From a virus: a stretch of DNA of 31,333 nt. Below are positions 4,582 to 13,421 of the stretch, piece after piece. The position numbers were made by a program, and so were the translations under genes. The notes beneath the pieces are model-generated. The model saw only the letters and a program-made list of their open reading frames with translations. It did no database searches and was not told where the DNA came from. The DNA lies in the IMG/VR virus record IMGVR_UViG_3300021364_000106, positions 1-31,333 of that record. One strand, given 5' to 3'. Position 1 is the first letter of the stretch; each line of letters opens with the position of its first letter.

Positions 4582-5957
4582 ACATAGACTTTACACCATC
4601 AAAGACTTGTACGGAGTTTATGAACTCTGATGCAAAGATGCGTGTACTTATGGGGCCAGTCGGGTCAGGTAAGTCAGTGGCGAGCTGTTTTGAAATTGTC
4701 CGCAGGGCATCACAGCAGCAGCCTGGGCAGGATGGGGTGAGGCGTTCCCGTGCTGCGGTTGTTCGTGAGACTGTTCGTCAGTTGACTGATACGACCATTA
4801 AAACGTTTCTCGACTGGTTCCCACCAGGGGTATGCGGCAACTTCATGCGTACCACTAAAACCTATTTCTTTAAAGTTGGTGATGTCGAGTGCGAGATTAT
4901 GTTTCGTGCACTCGATGACGCAGACGATGTGGCAAACCTAAACTCACTTGAGCTGACCTTTGCGTGGTTCAATGAGTGCAGAGATATTAACCCAGAGATC
5001 GTGGACGCCATGTCCAAACGTATTGGTAGATACCCATCCGCTAAGGATGGAGGGCCCTCATGGTTTGGTATGTGGGGTGACACGAACCCCCCGACTATGG
5101 ATACATGGTGGTATTTTCAGATGGAGAAGCTAGACCCGAAGGATGGGGTCAGTGACAATGATAATGGTTGGGATGTGTTCAAGCAACCCTCAGGCAGAAG
5201 TGCTCTCGCAGAAAATGTGGAGAATCTACCAGATGGATATTATGACACCCAAGGCCGTTCAGAAGATTATGTCCGAGTCTTCATTGACGGTGAGTACGGA
5301 CTCAGCTCAGCAGGACAACCAGTGTATAAATACTTCAGGCCAGACTACCATATGGCAACGTCTACGCTCACTCCTATTACTAACGGTGTGCGTTCTGTTA
5401 TTGTCGGTATGGATTTAGGCTTGACACCTGCTGCTGTTTTCGGGCAGTTAGATCCCCGTGGGCGAGCGCTGATATTCGATGAGGCGGTCTCCTTTGACAT
5501 GGGTATCCAGCGTTTCGTCCGCACGATTATACGTCCACTCTTATATGAACGGTTTTCAAGTTGTCCAGTTACAATCGTAGTTGATCCTGCTGGTACGCAG
5601 AGAGCACAGACTGATGAGCGTTCTGCTGTCGATATAATAAAAGCAGAAGGCTTCAAAGTATTTCCTGCAAAAACTAACAGTGTGTCAGCTAGGCTGTCAG
5701 CTGTCGATGACTTTCTTATGCGGCAGGCAGACGGAGACTCAGCTTTCTTAGTTGATCCACGTTGTACACACCTTAAGTCAGCTATGATGGGTGGATACAG
5801 ATTCCACCATAAAAATGGTAACATAGAAAAAAATAAACACTCACATGTAGCTGAAGCTTTACAATACTTAATGTTGCATATACATTCTATAGGTGAAGGT
5901 TCATTGACGCCCCAAGCTCGTGAGATACGTAAAGTAGCTGCTGTGGGGTGGACATGA
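4578..5957 (+). CDS. terL: Terminase large subunit (459 aa)
   Basis: The packaging motor pumps DNA into the prohead and cuts it. Walker A GPVGSGKS is at residues 26-33, and a Walker B-type stretch LTFAWFNE ends in catalytic Glu at 133. The C-terminal RNase H-like nuclease shows GMDLG (Asp279), VVDPAG (Asp336) and a late HSHVAEALQY motif (421-430). Length is normal for podoviral TerL. Its ATG overlaps the previous stop (ATGA). The Walker B Asp is replaced by Asn, as I recall from other podoviral terminases with AWFNE-type motifs. A strong terminator follows, separating the packaging genes from the head genes. Confidence 0.95.
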   Translation: MNIDFTPSKTCTEFMNSDAKMRVLMGPVGSGKSVASCFEIVRRASQQQPGQDGVRRSRAAVVRETVRQLTDTTIKTFLDWFPPGVCGNFMRTTKTYFFKVGDVECEIMFRALDDADDVANLNSLELTFAWFNECRDINPEIVDAMSKRIGRYPSAKDGGPSWFGMWGDTNPPTMDTWWYFQMEKLDPKDGVSDNDNGWDVFKQPSGRSALAENVENLPDGYYDTQGRSEDYVRVFIDGEYGLSSAGQPVYKYFRPDYHMATSTLTPITNGVRSVIVGMDLGLTPAAVFGQLDPRGRALIFDEAVSFDMGIQRFVRTIIRPLLYERFSSCPVTIVVDPAGTQRAQTDERSAVDIIKAEGFKVFPAKTNSVSARLSAVDDFLMRQADGDSAFLVDPRCTHLKSAMMGGYRFHHKNGNIEKNKHSHVAEALQYLMLHIHSIGEGSLTPQAREIRKVAAVGWT

Positions 5958-6018
5958 CCTTATTCATGGTAACCTCCCTGGGTTGGAATGTTACTCCACT
6001 GGCAGACCTCCCAACTTA

Positions 6019-6063
6019 GCCCCGTCAAGTTTTCTCCTTTCCGCTTGACGGGGCAATTTTTTT
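6019..6063 (+). terminator. Strong rho-independent terminator after terL
   Basis: A perfect 11-bp stem (GCCCCGTCAAG with CTTGACGGGGC), a 14-base pyrimidine-rich loop, then AATTTTTTT. It lies about 60 bases after the terL stop. TATAAC at 6072-6077 could be a -10 for the head operon, but no -35 at correct spacing is evident. Confidence 0.92.
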
Positions 6064-6102
6064 AGGTAAACTATAACAAGTTGTCAGTTAATGGAGGTGA
6101 CT

Positions 6103-6351
6103 ATGGGTTCATGCGGAGGCGGTAAACCTTACATGCGTAGATCAGACAATCCCAAAATGGACGGGAATGCTGGTGATTTGCGTAGACCATATATTACAGG
6201 CGGGCTAGTAGGCCCTGCTATGCAGTACAGTGATGATATGGATAAGCGTAAGAAAAAACGTGATGATGAGGATGAAGACGAAGAAGAGAGAATGGCAAAA
6301 GCTAAGAAATCTCGTAAGAAAGGTTCAGGATACGGAACAGGGATGGCATAA
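6103..6351 (+). CDS. Small Gly/Lys/Asp-rich protein upstream of portal (82 aa)
   Basis: It starts MGSCGGGKPYMRR, has a Gly/Pro middle (GGLVGPAMQY), and ends in alternating charged blocks (KRKKKR, DDEDEDEEE, KKSRKK). ATG 6103 follows ATGGAGGTGACT, an excellent ribosome site; an ATG 12 bases earlier is part of that site. The low-complexity composition suggests a disordered protein that contacts nucleic acid or the portal. Its TAA overlaps the portal ATG (TAATG), so the two are probably made together. Function unknown. Confidence 0.8.
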   Translation: MGSCGGGKPYMRRSDNPKMDGNAGDLRRPYITGGLVGPAMQYSDDMDKRKKKRDDEDEDEEERMAKAKKSRKKGSGYGTGMA

Positions 6352-8411
6352 TGGTTGGACTTAGGATGTTACGTGTTGTTGGTAATGCTGAGCTTGTAGC
6401 GGAAGAAAAAGCCGCAGCAAGAAAAGAATTACAAGATAGACAAAACGAACCTTACATACTGGGCTTACACTCGTATATAAAAGAGTGTTGGCATGCAGCT
6501 AAAGAGGCTAAAGATCCTATTGAAGATATTATGCTCAAAGCGTTGCGGCAACGTAACGGTGAGTATGAACCTGACAAACTAGCAGCTATCCAATCTCAAG
6601 GTGGCTCAGAAATTTACATGATGTTAACTGAAGTCAAGTGTCGAGGCGCTGAGTCTTGGCTACGTGACATACTGTTAGATTCAGGTACACCCCCGTGGGA
6701 TTTAGAACCTACACCTATTCCAGAACTTACACCTGTGCAGCAAGCTGAGATACAAGAAGCATTTGCTGAATCTGTTGTTGATATGATTAAGCAGATGGGG
6801 CAAGCACCTACTAACGCTCAGTTAGCTGAACTTAAAGAAATGGTAACGCAAGACTTCCGATTCGGTATGCTACAAGGAGCACGTAATCGGGCAGATAAGA
6901 TGAAGATTACAATTAATGATCAGTTTGCTCATGGTGGTTGGTCTGAGTCATTTAATGAGTTTATTACTGATCTTGTTACTTATCCATGTGCTTTTCTTAA
7001 AGGGCCTGTTATTCGTAGACAAAGACGTATTAAATACGATCAAGCGTCTGAAGTTACTACAGTTGCTGCTGATGAGGTTATAGCACCAGAGTTTGAACGA
7101 GTAGACCCGTTTGATATTTATCCAGAGCCAGGGATTTCACATATAAATGATGGCTATCTTTTTGAACACCACAAGCTCAGCAGATCTGATCTTTCCGATC
7201 TTATTGGTTTGCCTGGGTATGATGACGATGCTATTCGTGAGTTGCTAGACCTAGGTGTAAATGACTATGGCAGCTGGATAACAGAAGATTTTGAATACAC
7301 AAAAGATGAAGAAGAACGTAAATTTAGCACTCATAGGCGGCCTACAAGTACGTATGATGCCTTAGAGTTTTGGGGCAAAGTTAGCGGAAAAATGCTCGTT
7401 GAGTGGGGTATGGACGAAGAAATGATTCCAGACCAAGCCAAAGAGTATGACGCAAACGTGTGGGTGATAGGTAATTACGTGCTTAAAGCAGTGTTAAACT
7501 ATGACCCGTTAGGAGAAAAACCATATGCTAAAACATCGTTTATTAAAGCCCCTGGAGCGTTTTGGGGTAAAGGTATACCAGAAATTATTGAAGATGTGCA
7601 GAATGTTTGTAACGCAGCTACTAGAGCGCTTGTTAATAACATGGGCATATCTAGTGGGCCTCAAGTCGAAGTTAATCTCGAAAGGATCCCACCAAACGAA
7701 GACATCACGCAGCTCCACCCGTGGAAAATCTGGCAGGTAACAAACGATCCTCTCGGTTCTAATTCCCCTGCCGTCAGGTTTACGCAGCCTGAAGATAACG
7801 CTAATACTCTAGCGGCTATCTATGATAAGTTTGCTAAGCTGGCAGATGACCATAGTGGCATTCCTTCCTATGTCACTGGAGACTTGAATGTTCAGGGTGC
7901 AGGTAGAACTGCCTCTGGACTTTCAATGTTAATGGGGTCAGCAGGTAAAGGTATCCGTCAAGTTGTTATGCATATTGACAATGATATTATTAAACCAGTT
8001 ATCCACAGGATCTTCTTATACAACATGCGTTATAACGAAGATGAAAGTATCAAAGGTGATCTAGCTATTGTGCCTAAAGGTGCAGTTAACCTAGCTGTTA
8101 AAGAGACTGTCAATATTAGACGTATTGAGTTTCTTAATGCTACGGGTAATGAAATTGATTCCCAGATTCTTGGTAAAGAGGGTAGAGCTGCTATCCTTAG
8201 GGAAGTTGCTAAGGGACTTCAGATGCCAGTTGATGACATCATACCATCGAAAGAAAAAGAAGCATTTCAGGCTAGGTTACTAAAAGCACAGCAGGAAATG
8301 GCTAAAGCAGAACAGCCACAGCAAGGACAAGTAACTGACCCCGCTGGTAATCCAGCAGGTGGCATGGCTGCAAACACAGTTCAGAACAGGTCTACAGGTG
8401 CTAGCCAATGA
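6351..8411 (+). CDS. Portal protein, P22-like (686 aa)
   Basis: The portal is the dodecameric ring at the capsid vertex that docks the terminase and then the tail. At 686 residues it has P22-class length. Features include an acidic clip region around ERVDPFDIYPEPG, a stretch around AFWGKGIPEIIEDVQNVCNA followed by NNMGISSGPQVEV, and GRTASGLSMLMGSAGKGIRQ, all typical of this portal group. The C-terminus is Gln/Pro/Gly-rich. Position between terminase and scaffold supports the call. The start ATG overlaps the preceding stop. Confidence 0.93.
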   Translation: MVGLRMLRVVGNAELVAEEKAAARKELQDRQNEPYILGLHSYIKECWHAAKEAKDPIEDIMLKALRQRNGEYEPDKLAAIQSQGGSEIYMMLTEVKCRGAESWLRDILLDSGTPPWDLEPTPIPELTPVQQAEIQEAFAESVVDMIKQMGQAPTNAQLAELKEMVTQDFRFGMLQGARNRADKMKITINDQFAHGGWSESFNEFITDLVTYPCAFLKGPVIRRQRRIKYDQASEVTTVAADEVIAPEFERVDPFDIYPEPGISHINDGYLFEHHKLSRSDLSDLIGLPGYDDDAIRELLDLGVNDYGSWITEDFEYTKDEEERKFSTHRRPTSTYDALEFWGKVSGKMLVEWGMDEEMIPDQAKEYDANVWVIGNYVLKAVLNYDPLGEKPYAKTSFIKAPGAFWGKGIPEIIEDVQNVCNAATRALVNNMGISSGPQVEVNLERIPPNEDITQLHPWKIWQVTNDPLGSNSPAVRFTQPEDNANTLAAIYDKFAKLADDHSGIPSYVTGDLNVQGAGRTASGLSMLMGSAGKGIRQVVMHIDNDIIKPVIHRIFLYNMRYNEDESIKGDLAIVPKGAVNLAVKETVNIRRIEFLNATGNEIDSQILGKEGRAAILREVAKGLQMPVDDIIPSKEKEAFQARLLKAQQEMAKAEQPQQGQVTDPAGNPAGGMAANTVQNRSTGASQ

Positions 8412-8623
8412 TTAGACCTGACGCAAAAACATTACAAAGTCTGGCAGCTGTAGCTAAACAGTTTCCAGAAGTTTTAGAATTTATTGACACTTGGAGGTTG
8501 CATGAATTAGAAACCTTACCTAGTGTTATAAATAACGTGACACTTCAACAGGGGCGGTGTCAAGTTCTTGGTGAAATAACCAAGTTAATTAAGGATGCCC
8601 CTTCAACAGCGGCAAAGGTTTAG
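8408..8623 (+). CDS. Hypothetical protein between portal and scaffold (71 aa)
   Basis: A small, mostly helical, soluble protein. Its ATG overlaps the portal stop (ATGA). The sequence (AKTLQSLAAVAKQFPEVLEF, then LPSVINNVTLQQGRC) suggests two or three helices. Position suggests a head-assembly accessory role, but no family is recognised. Confidence 0.75.
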   Translation: MIRPDAKTLQSLAAVAKQFPEVLEFIDTWRLHELETLPSVINNVTLQQGRCQVLGEITKLIKDAPSTAAKV

Positions 8624-8664
8624 TATGACCAGCCGACTAACACGCACACCGTAAGGAGCGAGAA

Positions 8665-9666
8665 ATGGCAATACCAAAGCAAGTTCAGAAACAGTCTGAG
8701 GCAGTACAAGAATTGTATAAAGAGTTAAATGAAGAAGAAGTGAATGAGAATCAGGAGGCCCCTCAACAAGAGGTGGAAGCCCCTGAGACCGTTCCCGCTG
8801 CCGACAGTGTAGAAGAAGTTGCAGTCGAGTCCTCTGGAGAGCACTCAGGGGGCAACCAAGAGAAAGATGCTAACTGGCAACAGAAGTATAAGACTCTTCA
8901 AGGAATGTATAACGCAGAAGTTCCTCAGCTAAAACAACAGGTGCAGGAACAGAATGCTAAGATAAACCAGTTTGAGCAGTTGATTGCTACTATTAACCAA
9001 CAGCAGCAACAGCCTCAAGCTCCACAGCAACCCGCTAGTTTACTATCGGAAAAAGATGTTGAGGAGTATGGTGAATCTATAGACATTATGCGTAAAGTTA
9101 CCAAAGAAGAGACGGGTAATCTACTTGGAGAGGTTGCCTCTCTAAAACAACAGATTGCTCAAATGGCACAGAATACTGTTCCGCAAGTACAACAACTAGC
9201 TAATCAAGTTGGAAGTACCCAAGAGCAACTGTTCTGGTCAAAGCTAGCTTCTATTGTTCCTAATTGGCAAGAGATTAACGAGAATGCAGATTTTCAAACG
9301 TGGTTGTTAGAAACTGACCCACTATCGGGGCAGCCAAGACAAGCATATTTGGAAGACGCTCAGCAACGTTATGATGTCGATAGAATAGCAAACATCTTTT
9401 CTACTTGGTCTGGCTTAAATGGTGCAGGATCTGCTCAACAGGTAAAGTCCACAAATCAAAACGAGCTACAACAGCAAGTTGCTCCTAAAAAGAGCAGAAG
9501 CGCTGGAGCAGCACCTTCTAGTAATAAAGCAGCATCGTATACTACAGCTGACATAGCTGCATTTTATGATGATGTACGAAAAGGTAAGTTCAAAGGTCGG
9601 GATGATGAGAGGGCTAAAATTGAACGTGACATCTTTGCTGCTCAGGCAGAGGGTCGCATAACTTAA
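8665..9666 (+). CDS. Scaffold protein (333 aa)
   Basis: Acidic and Gln-rich, with long coiled-coil stretches (about residues 65-115 and 140-190) and a small basic C-terminal helix (FYDDVRKGKFKGRDDERAKIE), as expected for scaffolds that bind coat protein through a short C-terminal motif. It lies directly before the major capsid gene with a good AAGGAG. Scaffolds are poorly conserved, so the call rests on composition and position. No protease motif is visible, suggesting the scaffold leaves without being cut. Confidence 0.85.
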   Translation: MAIPKQVQKQSEAVQELYKELNEEEVNENQEAPQQEVEAPETVPAADSVEEVAVESSGEHSGGNQEKDANWQQKYKTLQGMYNAEVPQLKQQVQEQNAKINQFEQLIATINQQQQQPQAPQQPASLLSEKDVEEYGESIDIMRKVTKEETGNLLGEVASLKQQIAQMAQNTVPQVQQLANQVGSTQEQLFWSKLASIVPNWQEINENADFQTWLLETDPLSGQPRQAYLEDAQQRYDVDRIANIFSTWSGLNGAGSAQQVKSTNQNELQQQVAPKKSRSAGAAPSSNKAASYTTADIAAFYDDVRKGKFKGRDDERAKIERDIFAAQAEGRIT

Positions 9667-9686
9667 ATATGTGTTAGGAGGCCAAA

Positions 9687-10592
9687 ATGGCATACGCAAC
9701 ATCCCCTGGGCATCCGCAGTATACTGGGAATTTTATTCCTGAGATCTGGTCGGGAAAGCTCATTGAGAATTTCTACGATGCAACAGTGCTCGCAGCAATC
9801 TCTAACACCAACTACGAAGGTGAGATTCGTAGCATGGGTGATACGGTTAACATCCGTACTACCCCTGAGATCAACATCCAAACCTATGTTAAGGGTCAGA
9901 CTCTTAATGTAGAGCAGCCTGATAAGCCAAAGCTACAGCTGCTTATTGACAAAGGTGAGTACTTTGCATGTATCGAAGACGATGTAGACGAAGTACAAGC
10001 TGACATCAATATGATGGATCAGTGGTCAAAAGACGCTTCAGAAAGAATGAAAATCAAAATTGACCAGCGTGTCTTGACTGATATTCTTCCTGATGTATCT
10101 GCACAAAACAAAGGTGCAACAGCTGGACGAATTTCTGGCGACATTGACCTTGGTGCAGCAGGTAACCCAGAAGCAATTACATCTACTAATGTTATTAGTA
10201 AGATTATTGATATGGGTACTGTGCTTGACGAAGCTAACTGTCCTGAAGGAGATCGCTTCCTAGTGATTCCTGCTAAGATGGCTGGTATGATCAAGCAGTC
10301 TGATCTGAAAGATGCGTCTATCACTGGAGACGGTAATACACCTCTCCGTAACGGACGTTTGGGTATGATTGACAGGTTTACTGTTTATGTAAGCCACAAT
10401 CTTTATAAGAACGGTGCTGAGTTCAGCGTTATCGGTGGGCACAATATGGGCTTCACATTTGCATCTCAGATGACAAATATGGAAACCATCCGTTCTGAAA
10501 CAACCTTTGGTAACATCATCCGTGGTCTTCAAGTTTACGGCTATAAAGTCGTTAAGCCTGAAGCTCTTGCCACGATGGTTGTTACTCTTTAA
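9687..10592 (+). CDS. Major capsid protein, HK97-fold (301 aa)
   Basis: The shell subunit. The start MAYATSPGHPQYTGNFIPEI leads into WSGKLIENFYDATVLAAISN, then GDTVNIRTTPEI, an arrangement typical of podoviral coat proteins. The C-terminal region has GLQVYGYKVVKPEALA, the usual final strand region of this group. A strong AGGAGG ribosome site fits very high expression. Length is short for a P22 coat but normal for this group. It is flanked by scaffold and a probable decoration protein. Confidence 0.95.
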   Translation: MAYATSPGHPQYTGNFIPEIWSGKLIENFYDATVLAAISNTNYEGEIRSMGDTVNIRTTPEINIQTYVKGQTLNVEQPDKPKLQLLIDKGEYFACIEDDVDEVQADINMMDQWSKDASERMKIKIDQRVLTDILPDVSAQNKGATAGRISGDIDLGAAGNPEAITSTNVISKIIDMGTVLDEANCPEGDRFLVIPAKMAGMIKQSDLKDASITGDGNTPLRNGRLGMIDRFTVYVSHNLYKNGAEFSVIGGHNMGFTFASQMTNMETIRSETTFGNIIRGLQVYGYKVVKPEALATMVVTL

Positions 10593-10604
10593 TAGGAGGA
10601 TCAG

Positions 10605-11069
10605 ATGGCTACATATACAGACTCACACGGCTTTAACAAAGGCAGTGCAGGTCATTCGGCTAAGGGACTTATTCGAATGACTATGGAAGAAGTGACTCTT
10701 GATTTTGCTAAGATTACTACAGCTCGTTCCACAGCAGGTGCTACAGCTCTTGCTGCTGGTGACATCATTGAAGTGATCTCACTTCCAGCAAACTCATATG
10801 TCATGGCTGTAGGCGCAGTTGTTGAAACTGTGCAAGGTGCAGCGTCAACTTTCCACATTGGAGATGGCACAGACGCTGATGGCTACGTTGTTAGCGGTAA
10901 TGCTAACTCACTTGGGGGTTATGCTTCCAACGGTGCGTTATTGATCGCTAACAATGCTGGTAAGTATTACACTGACGCAGATACGATTGATATTACAATC
11001 GGTGCTTCAGGTGCTAATCCTACAGCAGCCAAAATCAAAGTTTGGGCAATCGTTGCAGATTGTTCATAA
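10605..11069 (+). CDS. Probable head decoration or accessory structural protein (154 aa)
   Basis: An Ala/Thr/Gly-rich, beta-strand-dominated protein placed 12 bases after the coat gene with its own AGGAGG. The repeated short strands (ITTARSTAGATALAAGDIIE, STFHIGDGTDADGY) suggest a beta-sandwich or jelly-roll. Decoration proteins commonly sit here, and a transcription terminator follows, also common after the coat cluster. It could be another minor structural protein. Confidence 0.6.
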   Translation: MATYTDSHGFNKGSAGHSAKGLIRMTMEEVTLDFAKITTARSTAGATALAAGDIIEVISLPANSYVMAVGAVVETVQGAASTFHIGDGTDADGYVVSGNANSLGGYASNGALLIANNAGKYYTDADTIDITIGASGANPTAAKIKVWAIVADCS

Positions 11070-11071
11070 TT

Positions 11072-11120
11072 GAGTGGGGGGCGGGTTAGGTTTCGCACTG
11101 CGATGCCCCCCTCTTGTTTT
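11072..11120 (+). terminator. Probable rho-independent terminator after the capsid cluster
   Basis: GGGGGGC (11076-11082) pairs with GCCCCCC (11105-11111) around a 22-base loop, extended by a few more pairs beyond one T-T mismatch, and is followed by TCTTGTTTT. The long loop and imperfect U-tract suggest partial termination, which would lower expression of the tail genes relative to the coat. Confidence 0.7.
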
Positions 11121-11130
11121 GAGGTAAGCT

Positions 11131-11376
11131 ATGGCAAAAATTGATAAGTCAAAGATGGCATGTAACAAACCTAAGCGTCAGGTATCTGGCGGCAAGAAGT
11201 TTGTTGTTAAAGCATGTCAGGGTGGCAAAGAAAAGATTATTCGCTTTGGCGATGCCAATATGAAAATTAAAAAGAACCAGCCAGGTCGCAGAAAAAACTT
11301 TCGTGCTAGACATGGTTGTGACAGCAGGCCACCATCTAAGATGACAGCTAGATATTGGTCGTGCAAGAAATGGTAA
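11131..11376 (+). CDS. Small Lys/Arg-rich protein with conserved RYWSCKKW end (81 aa)
   Basis: A highly basic 81-residue protein. A central RFGDANMKIKKNQPGRRKNF is followed by RARHGCD and an aromatic RYWSCKKW terminus. From memory, similar motif strings occur in small proteins of many aquatic phages and in some large eukaryotic viruses, with no assigned function that I can state. Three cysteines, a strong positive charge and position just after the capsid genes suggest a virion-associated nucleic-acid-binding protein; that is inference. It is preceded by GAGGT and followed within 4 bases by another tiny basic gene. Confidence 0.8.
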   Translation: MAKIDKSKMACNKPKRQVSGGKKFVVKACQGGKEKIIRFGDANMKIKKNQPGRRKNFRARHGCDSRPPSKMTARYWSCKKW

Positions 11377-11379
11377 GTT

Positions 11380-11535
11380 ATGGGTAAGAAAGACGCATGT
11401 TATCACAAGGTGAAGAGCCGCTACAAAGTTTGGCCTTCAGCATATGCATCAGGAGCCTTGGCTAAATGTAGAAAAGTAGGCGCTTCTAATTGGGGCAACT
11501 CTAAAGTTAGAAAAACCACCAGAAAGAAAAAATGA
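11380..11535 (+). CDS. Tiny basic protein with YKVWPSAYASGAL motif (51 aa)
   Basis: A 51-residue ORF: MGKKDACYHKVKSRYKVWPS, then AYASGALAKCRKVGASNWG and a tail of Lys/Arg. The YKVWPSAYASGALxxCRKVGxxNWG string is one I recall as widely conserved in small phage and large-virus proteins, which strongly supports a real gene despite its size. Two cysteines (7 and 30) flank the motif. It sits 3 bases after the previous gene and 1 base before the next, so the three tiny genes form a unit. Function unknown; likely virion- or DNA-associated. Confidence 0.85.
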   Translation: MGKKDACYHKVKSRYKVWPSAYASGALAKCRKVGASNWGNSKVRKTTRKKK

Positions 11536-11536
11536 T

Positions 11537-11812
11537 ATGGCGGTTAGAAAAACACAGAAGGGAGCTGACTTAAAACGATGGTTCAAGGAAAAATGGGTTG
11601 ACGTTCGTACGGGGAAGCCGTGTGGCCGTAGCGGTAAAGAAAAACGGGGTACTCCATATTGTCGCCCCTCTAGACGAGTTAGCTCTAAGACGCCTAAAAC
11701 AGCCAGTGAACTTAGTGTATCCGAAAAGAAAAGCAGGATCGCACAGAAAAAACGACTTGGACAACCAGCAGGAAAGCCAAGGCGAGTTAAATCAGTAAGG
11801 AGAAAAAAATGA
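11537..11812 (+). CDS. DUF5872-like basic protein (91 aa)
   Basis: Contains DLKRWFKEKWVDVRTGKPCG, then RSGKEKRGTPYCRPSRRVSS and KTPKTASELSVSEKK, followed by a Lys/Arg-rich tail. This motif order matches what I know as the DUF5872-type small proteins of phages and giant viruses; the exact Pfam name should be checked. Net charge is very high. The last base pairs overlap the next start (ATGA). Third of three adjacent basic Cys-containing small proteins. Confidence 0.82.
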   Translation: MAVRKTQKGADLKRWFKEKWVDVRTGKPCGRSGKEKRGTPYCRPSRRVSSKTPKTASELSVSEKKSRIAQKKRLGQPAGKPRRVKSVRRKK

Positions 11813-12126
11813 GTGGAAGATGGTTAAAAAATATACAGGATGGCGAAATATATGGATGGAATGAAATCCTAGCTGCTAATCCTTTAACTAAAGAAGTTAC
11901 TGAGGAAGAAGCATTTCCAGAAAAATTTATAACTAAAAAACAAAAAGGGCGTAAAGCTAAGGTAAACATGGAAACAGAAGTTGTAGATGATACACCTAAA
12001 GTTTCTGAAGAGCTTGAAGAAGAGGCTACAAAAGGTTTGACCAGAGCTAGAAACGATAAAGGACATTATATAGCTGATGACCCTGACACGCCTGAAAATG
12101 AGGCTTGGGTAGATGATTCTAAATGA
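11809..12126 (+). CDS. Hypothetical acidic phage protein, WLKN..IYGWNEIL type (105 aa)
   Basis: The N-terminus, MSGRWLKNIQDGEIYGWNEI, and then LAANPLTKEVTEEEAFPEKF form a pattern I associate with conserved small phage proteins near head-completion genes. The C-terminal half is acidic and probably disordered. AAGGAG precedes ATG 11809, which overlaps the previous stop; the end overlaps the adaptor gene by 14 bases. Its acidity contrasts with the three basic proteins just upstream, so it might bind them; that is speculative. Confidence 0.75.
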   Translation: MSGRWLKNIQDGEIYGWNEILAANPLTKEVTEEEAFPEKFITKKQKGRKAKVNMETEVVDDTPKVSEELEEEATKGLTRARNDKGHYIADDPDTPENEAWVDDSK

Positions 12127-12760
12127 TGTTATAGCAGAAGTCCGAGATCTAATACAGGACACAGATTCTAACGGGTATCGCTACAGCGATGCTGTGTTGT
12201 TGAAGTTTGCAAATCAGGTGCTGAGAAGAACAGCTATATTTAGACCTGATCTGTTTTCTTTGCAGGCAGATCTTACATGTACTGCTGGTACAGTGGTACA
12301 GTCAGCTCCTGCCGATTCTATTAGATTAATGGAAGTTTACTATAACACTAGTGGCAACGGTATTATAGAAACCACAAGAGAGGTTTTAGATCAGGCATAT
12401 CCTAGTTGGATGACTGACAATGCTGGAGCTACAATTAATTGGATTAGAAATATACGTAATCCAAACAAGTTTTTTATTTATCCTAAAGCTCCTGCTGCTC
12501 ATCAGATAGTTATTGAGTACGCACAGACTCCACCTATTTATACAGGTACTCAGACAGTAGCGTTGCTACCTGATGCATACTTTCCTGCTATTGTAGATGG
12601 TACAGTGTTTCTAGCGGAGTCTATAGATAATGAGCATGTTAACTCAAATAGAGCTGCACTTTTCCAGCAGTCCTTCTCGCAAGCACTTGGTATCTCATCT
12701 CAGACTAGACAGATTACCGATACAGAGGGTGGTGGAATACCTGAAGAGGAGGTTGTCTAA
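12113..12760 (+). CDS. Head-tail adaptor protein, DUF6682-like (215 aa)
   Basis: The N-terminal helical part (VIAEVRDLIQDTDSNGYRYS, then DAVLLKFANQVLRRTAIFRPDL) is typical of adaptors that extend the portal ring. A beta region with NKFFIYPKAPA and a C-terminal helix bundle (LLPDAYFPAIVDGTVFLAES) follow. It lies after the head genes and before another adaptor-like gene. ATG 12113 is the only in-frame start that preserves this N-terminus and overlaps the upstream gene by 14 bases. Confidence 0.78.
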   Translation: MILNDVIAEVRDLIQDTDSNGYRYSDAVLLKFANQVLRRTAIFRPDLFSLQADLTCTAGTVVQSAPADSIRLMEVYYNTSGNGIIETTREVLDQAYPSWMTDNAGATINWIRNIRNPNKFFIYPKAPAAHQIVIEYAQTPPIYTGTQTVALLPDAYFPAIVDGTVFLAESIDNEHVNSNRAALFQQSFSQALGISSQTRQITDTEGGGIPEEEVV

Positions 12761-13413
12761 TGCCAAGGAGATTCGACAGTTTAGTACCCAGACTTTCACC
12801 AAGTGTCCCAGGTTGTCCTCAGCCTGTTATAGAACAGTATGTTCGAGATGCTGCTATAGAAGCATGTGAAAAAACTCTGGCTTACAGACATATACAGACC
12901 AAAATACCGTTGACGACAGGGGTGTATGATTATCCCTATGACCCCCCGACTAACACTGAGGTTCATGCATTTTTGAGTGCTTCTATTGATGGCACTCACA
13001 TGACAGCATTACCACTAGAAGAATTTCAAGATAGATTCCCTAAGTGGCCTGACTTTGTAGCGGCTGATTACGGGATTCCAAGATACATCTCACAACTTGA
13101 TGCTGATACATTTATTGTAACGCCAACGCCTGCTAACGCTAAAACATATGAGTTACGTATGGTTATTGCAGTCAAGCCTTTGCGTACTGCATATGAAATG
13201 GACACTACAGCATTTGATGAATTAGAAAATATTATAATGCACGGAGCACTTCAAAACTTATTGGTCTTACCTGAACGTACATGGTCAGACAGAGAGTTAG
13301 CTGCTTATCACGCTAAACAGTTTTTGTATAAAACAGCAGAGCGTAGAGCTAGAGCTAATCTTGGTGCGGCTAGAAACTCGCTGCGTGTTAAACCAGTAGC
13401 TTTTGGATGTTGA
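12760..13413 (+). CDS. Second adaptor / tail-tubular-A-like protein (217 aa)
   Basis: The same overall layout as the preceding protein: an N-terminal helix (PVIEQYVRDAAIEACEKTLA), a beta domain with DADTFIVTPTPA, then a C-terminal helical end (AAYHAKQFLYKTAERRARAN). Adaptor rings of this fold (T7 gp11-like) join portal and nozzle. Two tandem adaptor-like genes suggest one portal-proximal and one tail-proximal ring, or an old duplication. AGGAGG precedes TAATG, where start and previous stop overlap. Confidence 0.7.
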   Translation: MPRRFDSLVPRLSPSVPGCPQPVIEQYVRDAAIEACEKTLAYRHIQTKIPLTTGVYDYPYDPPTNTEVHAFLSASIDGTHMTALPLEEFQDRFPKWPDFVAADYGIPRYISQLDADTFIVTPTPANAKTYELRMVIAVKPLRTAYEMDTTAFDELENIIMHGALQNLLVLPERTWSDRELAAYHAKQFLYKTAERRARANLGAARNSLRVKPVAFGC

Positions 13414-13421
13414 GGTGATGT

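Noticed and set aside
5345-5824. Minus-strand open frame of 159 codons inside terL
   Set aside because: It overlaps the nuclease domain of terL completely and shows no independent gene signals.
6045-6077. TTGACG and TATAAC as a promoter for the head genes
   Set aside because: The spacing is 21 bases and the -35 is part of the terminator stem. The -10 alone is too weak to call.
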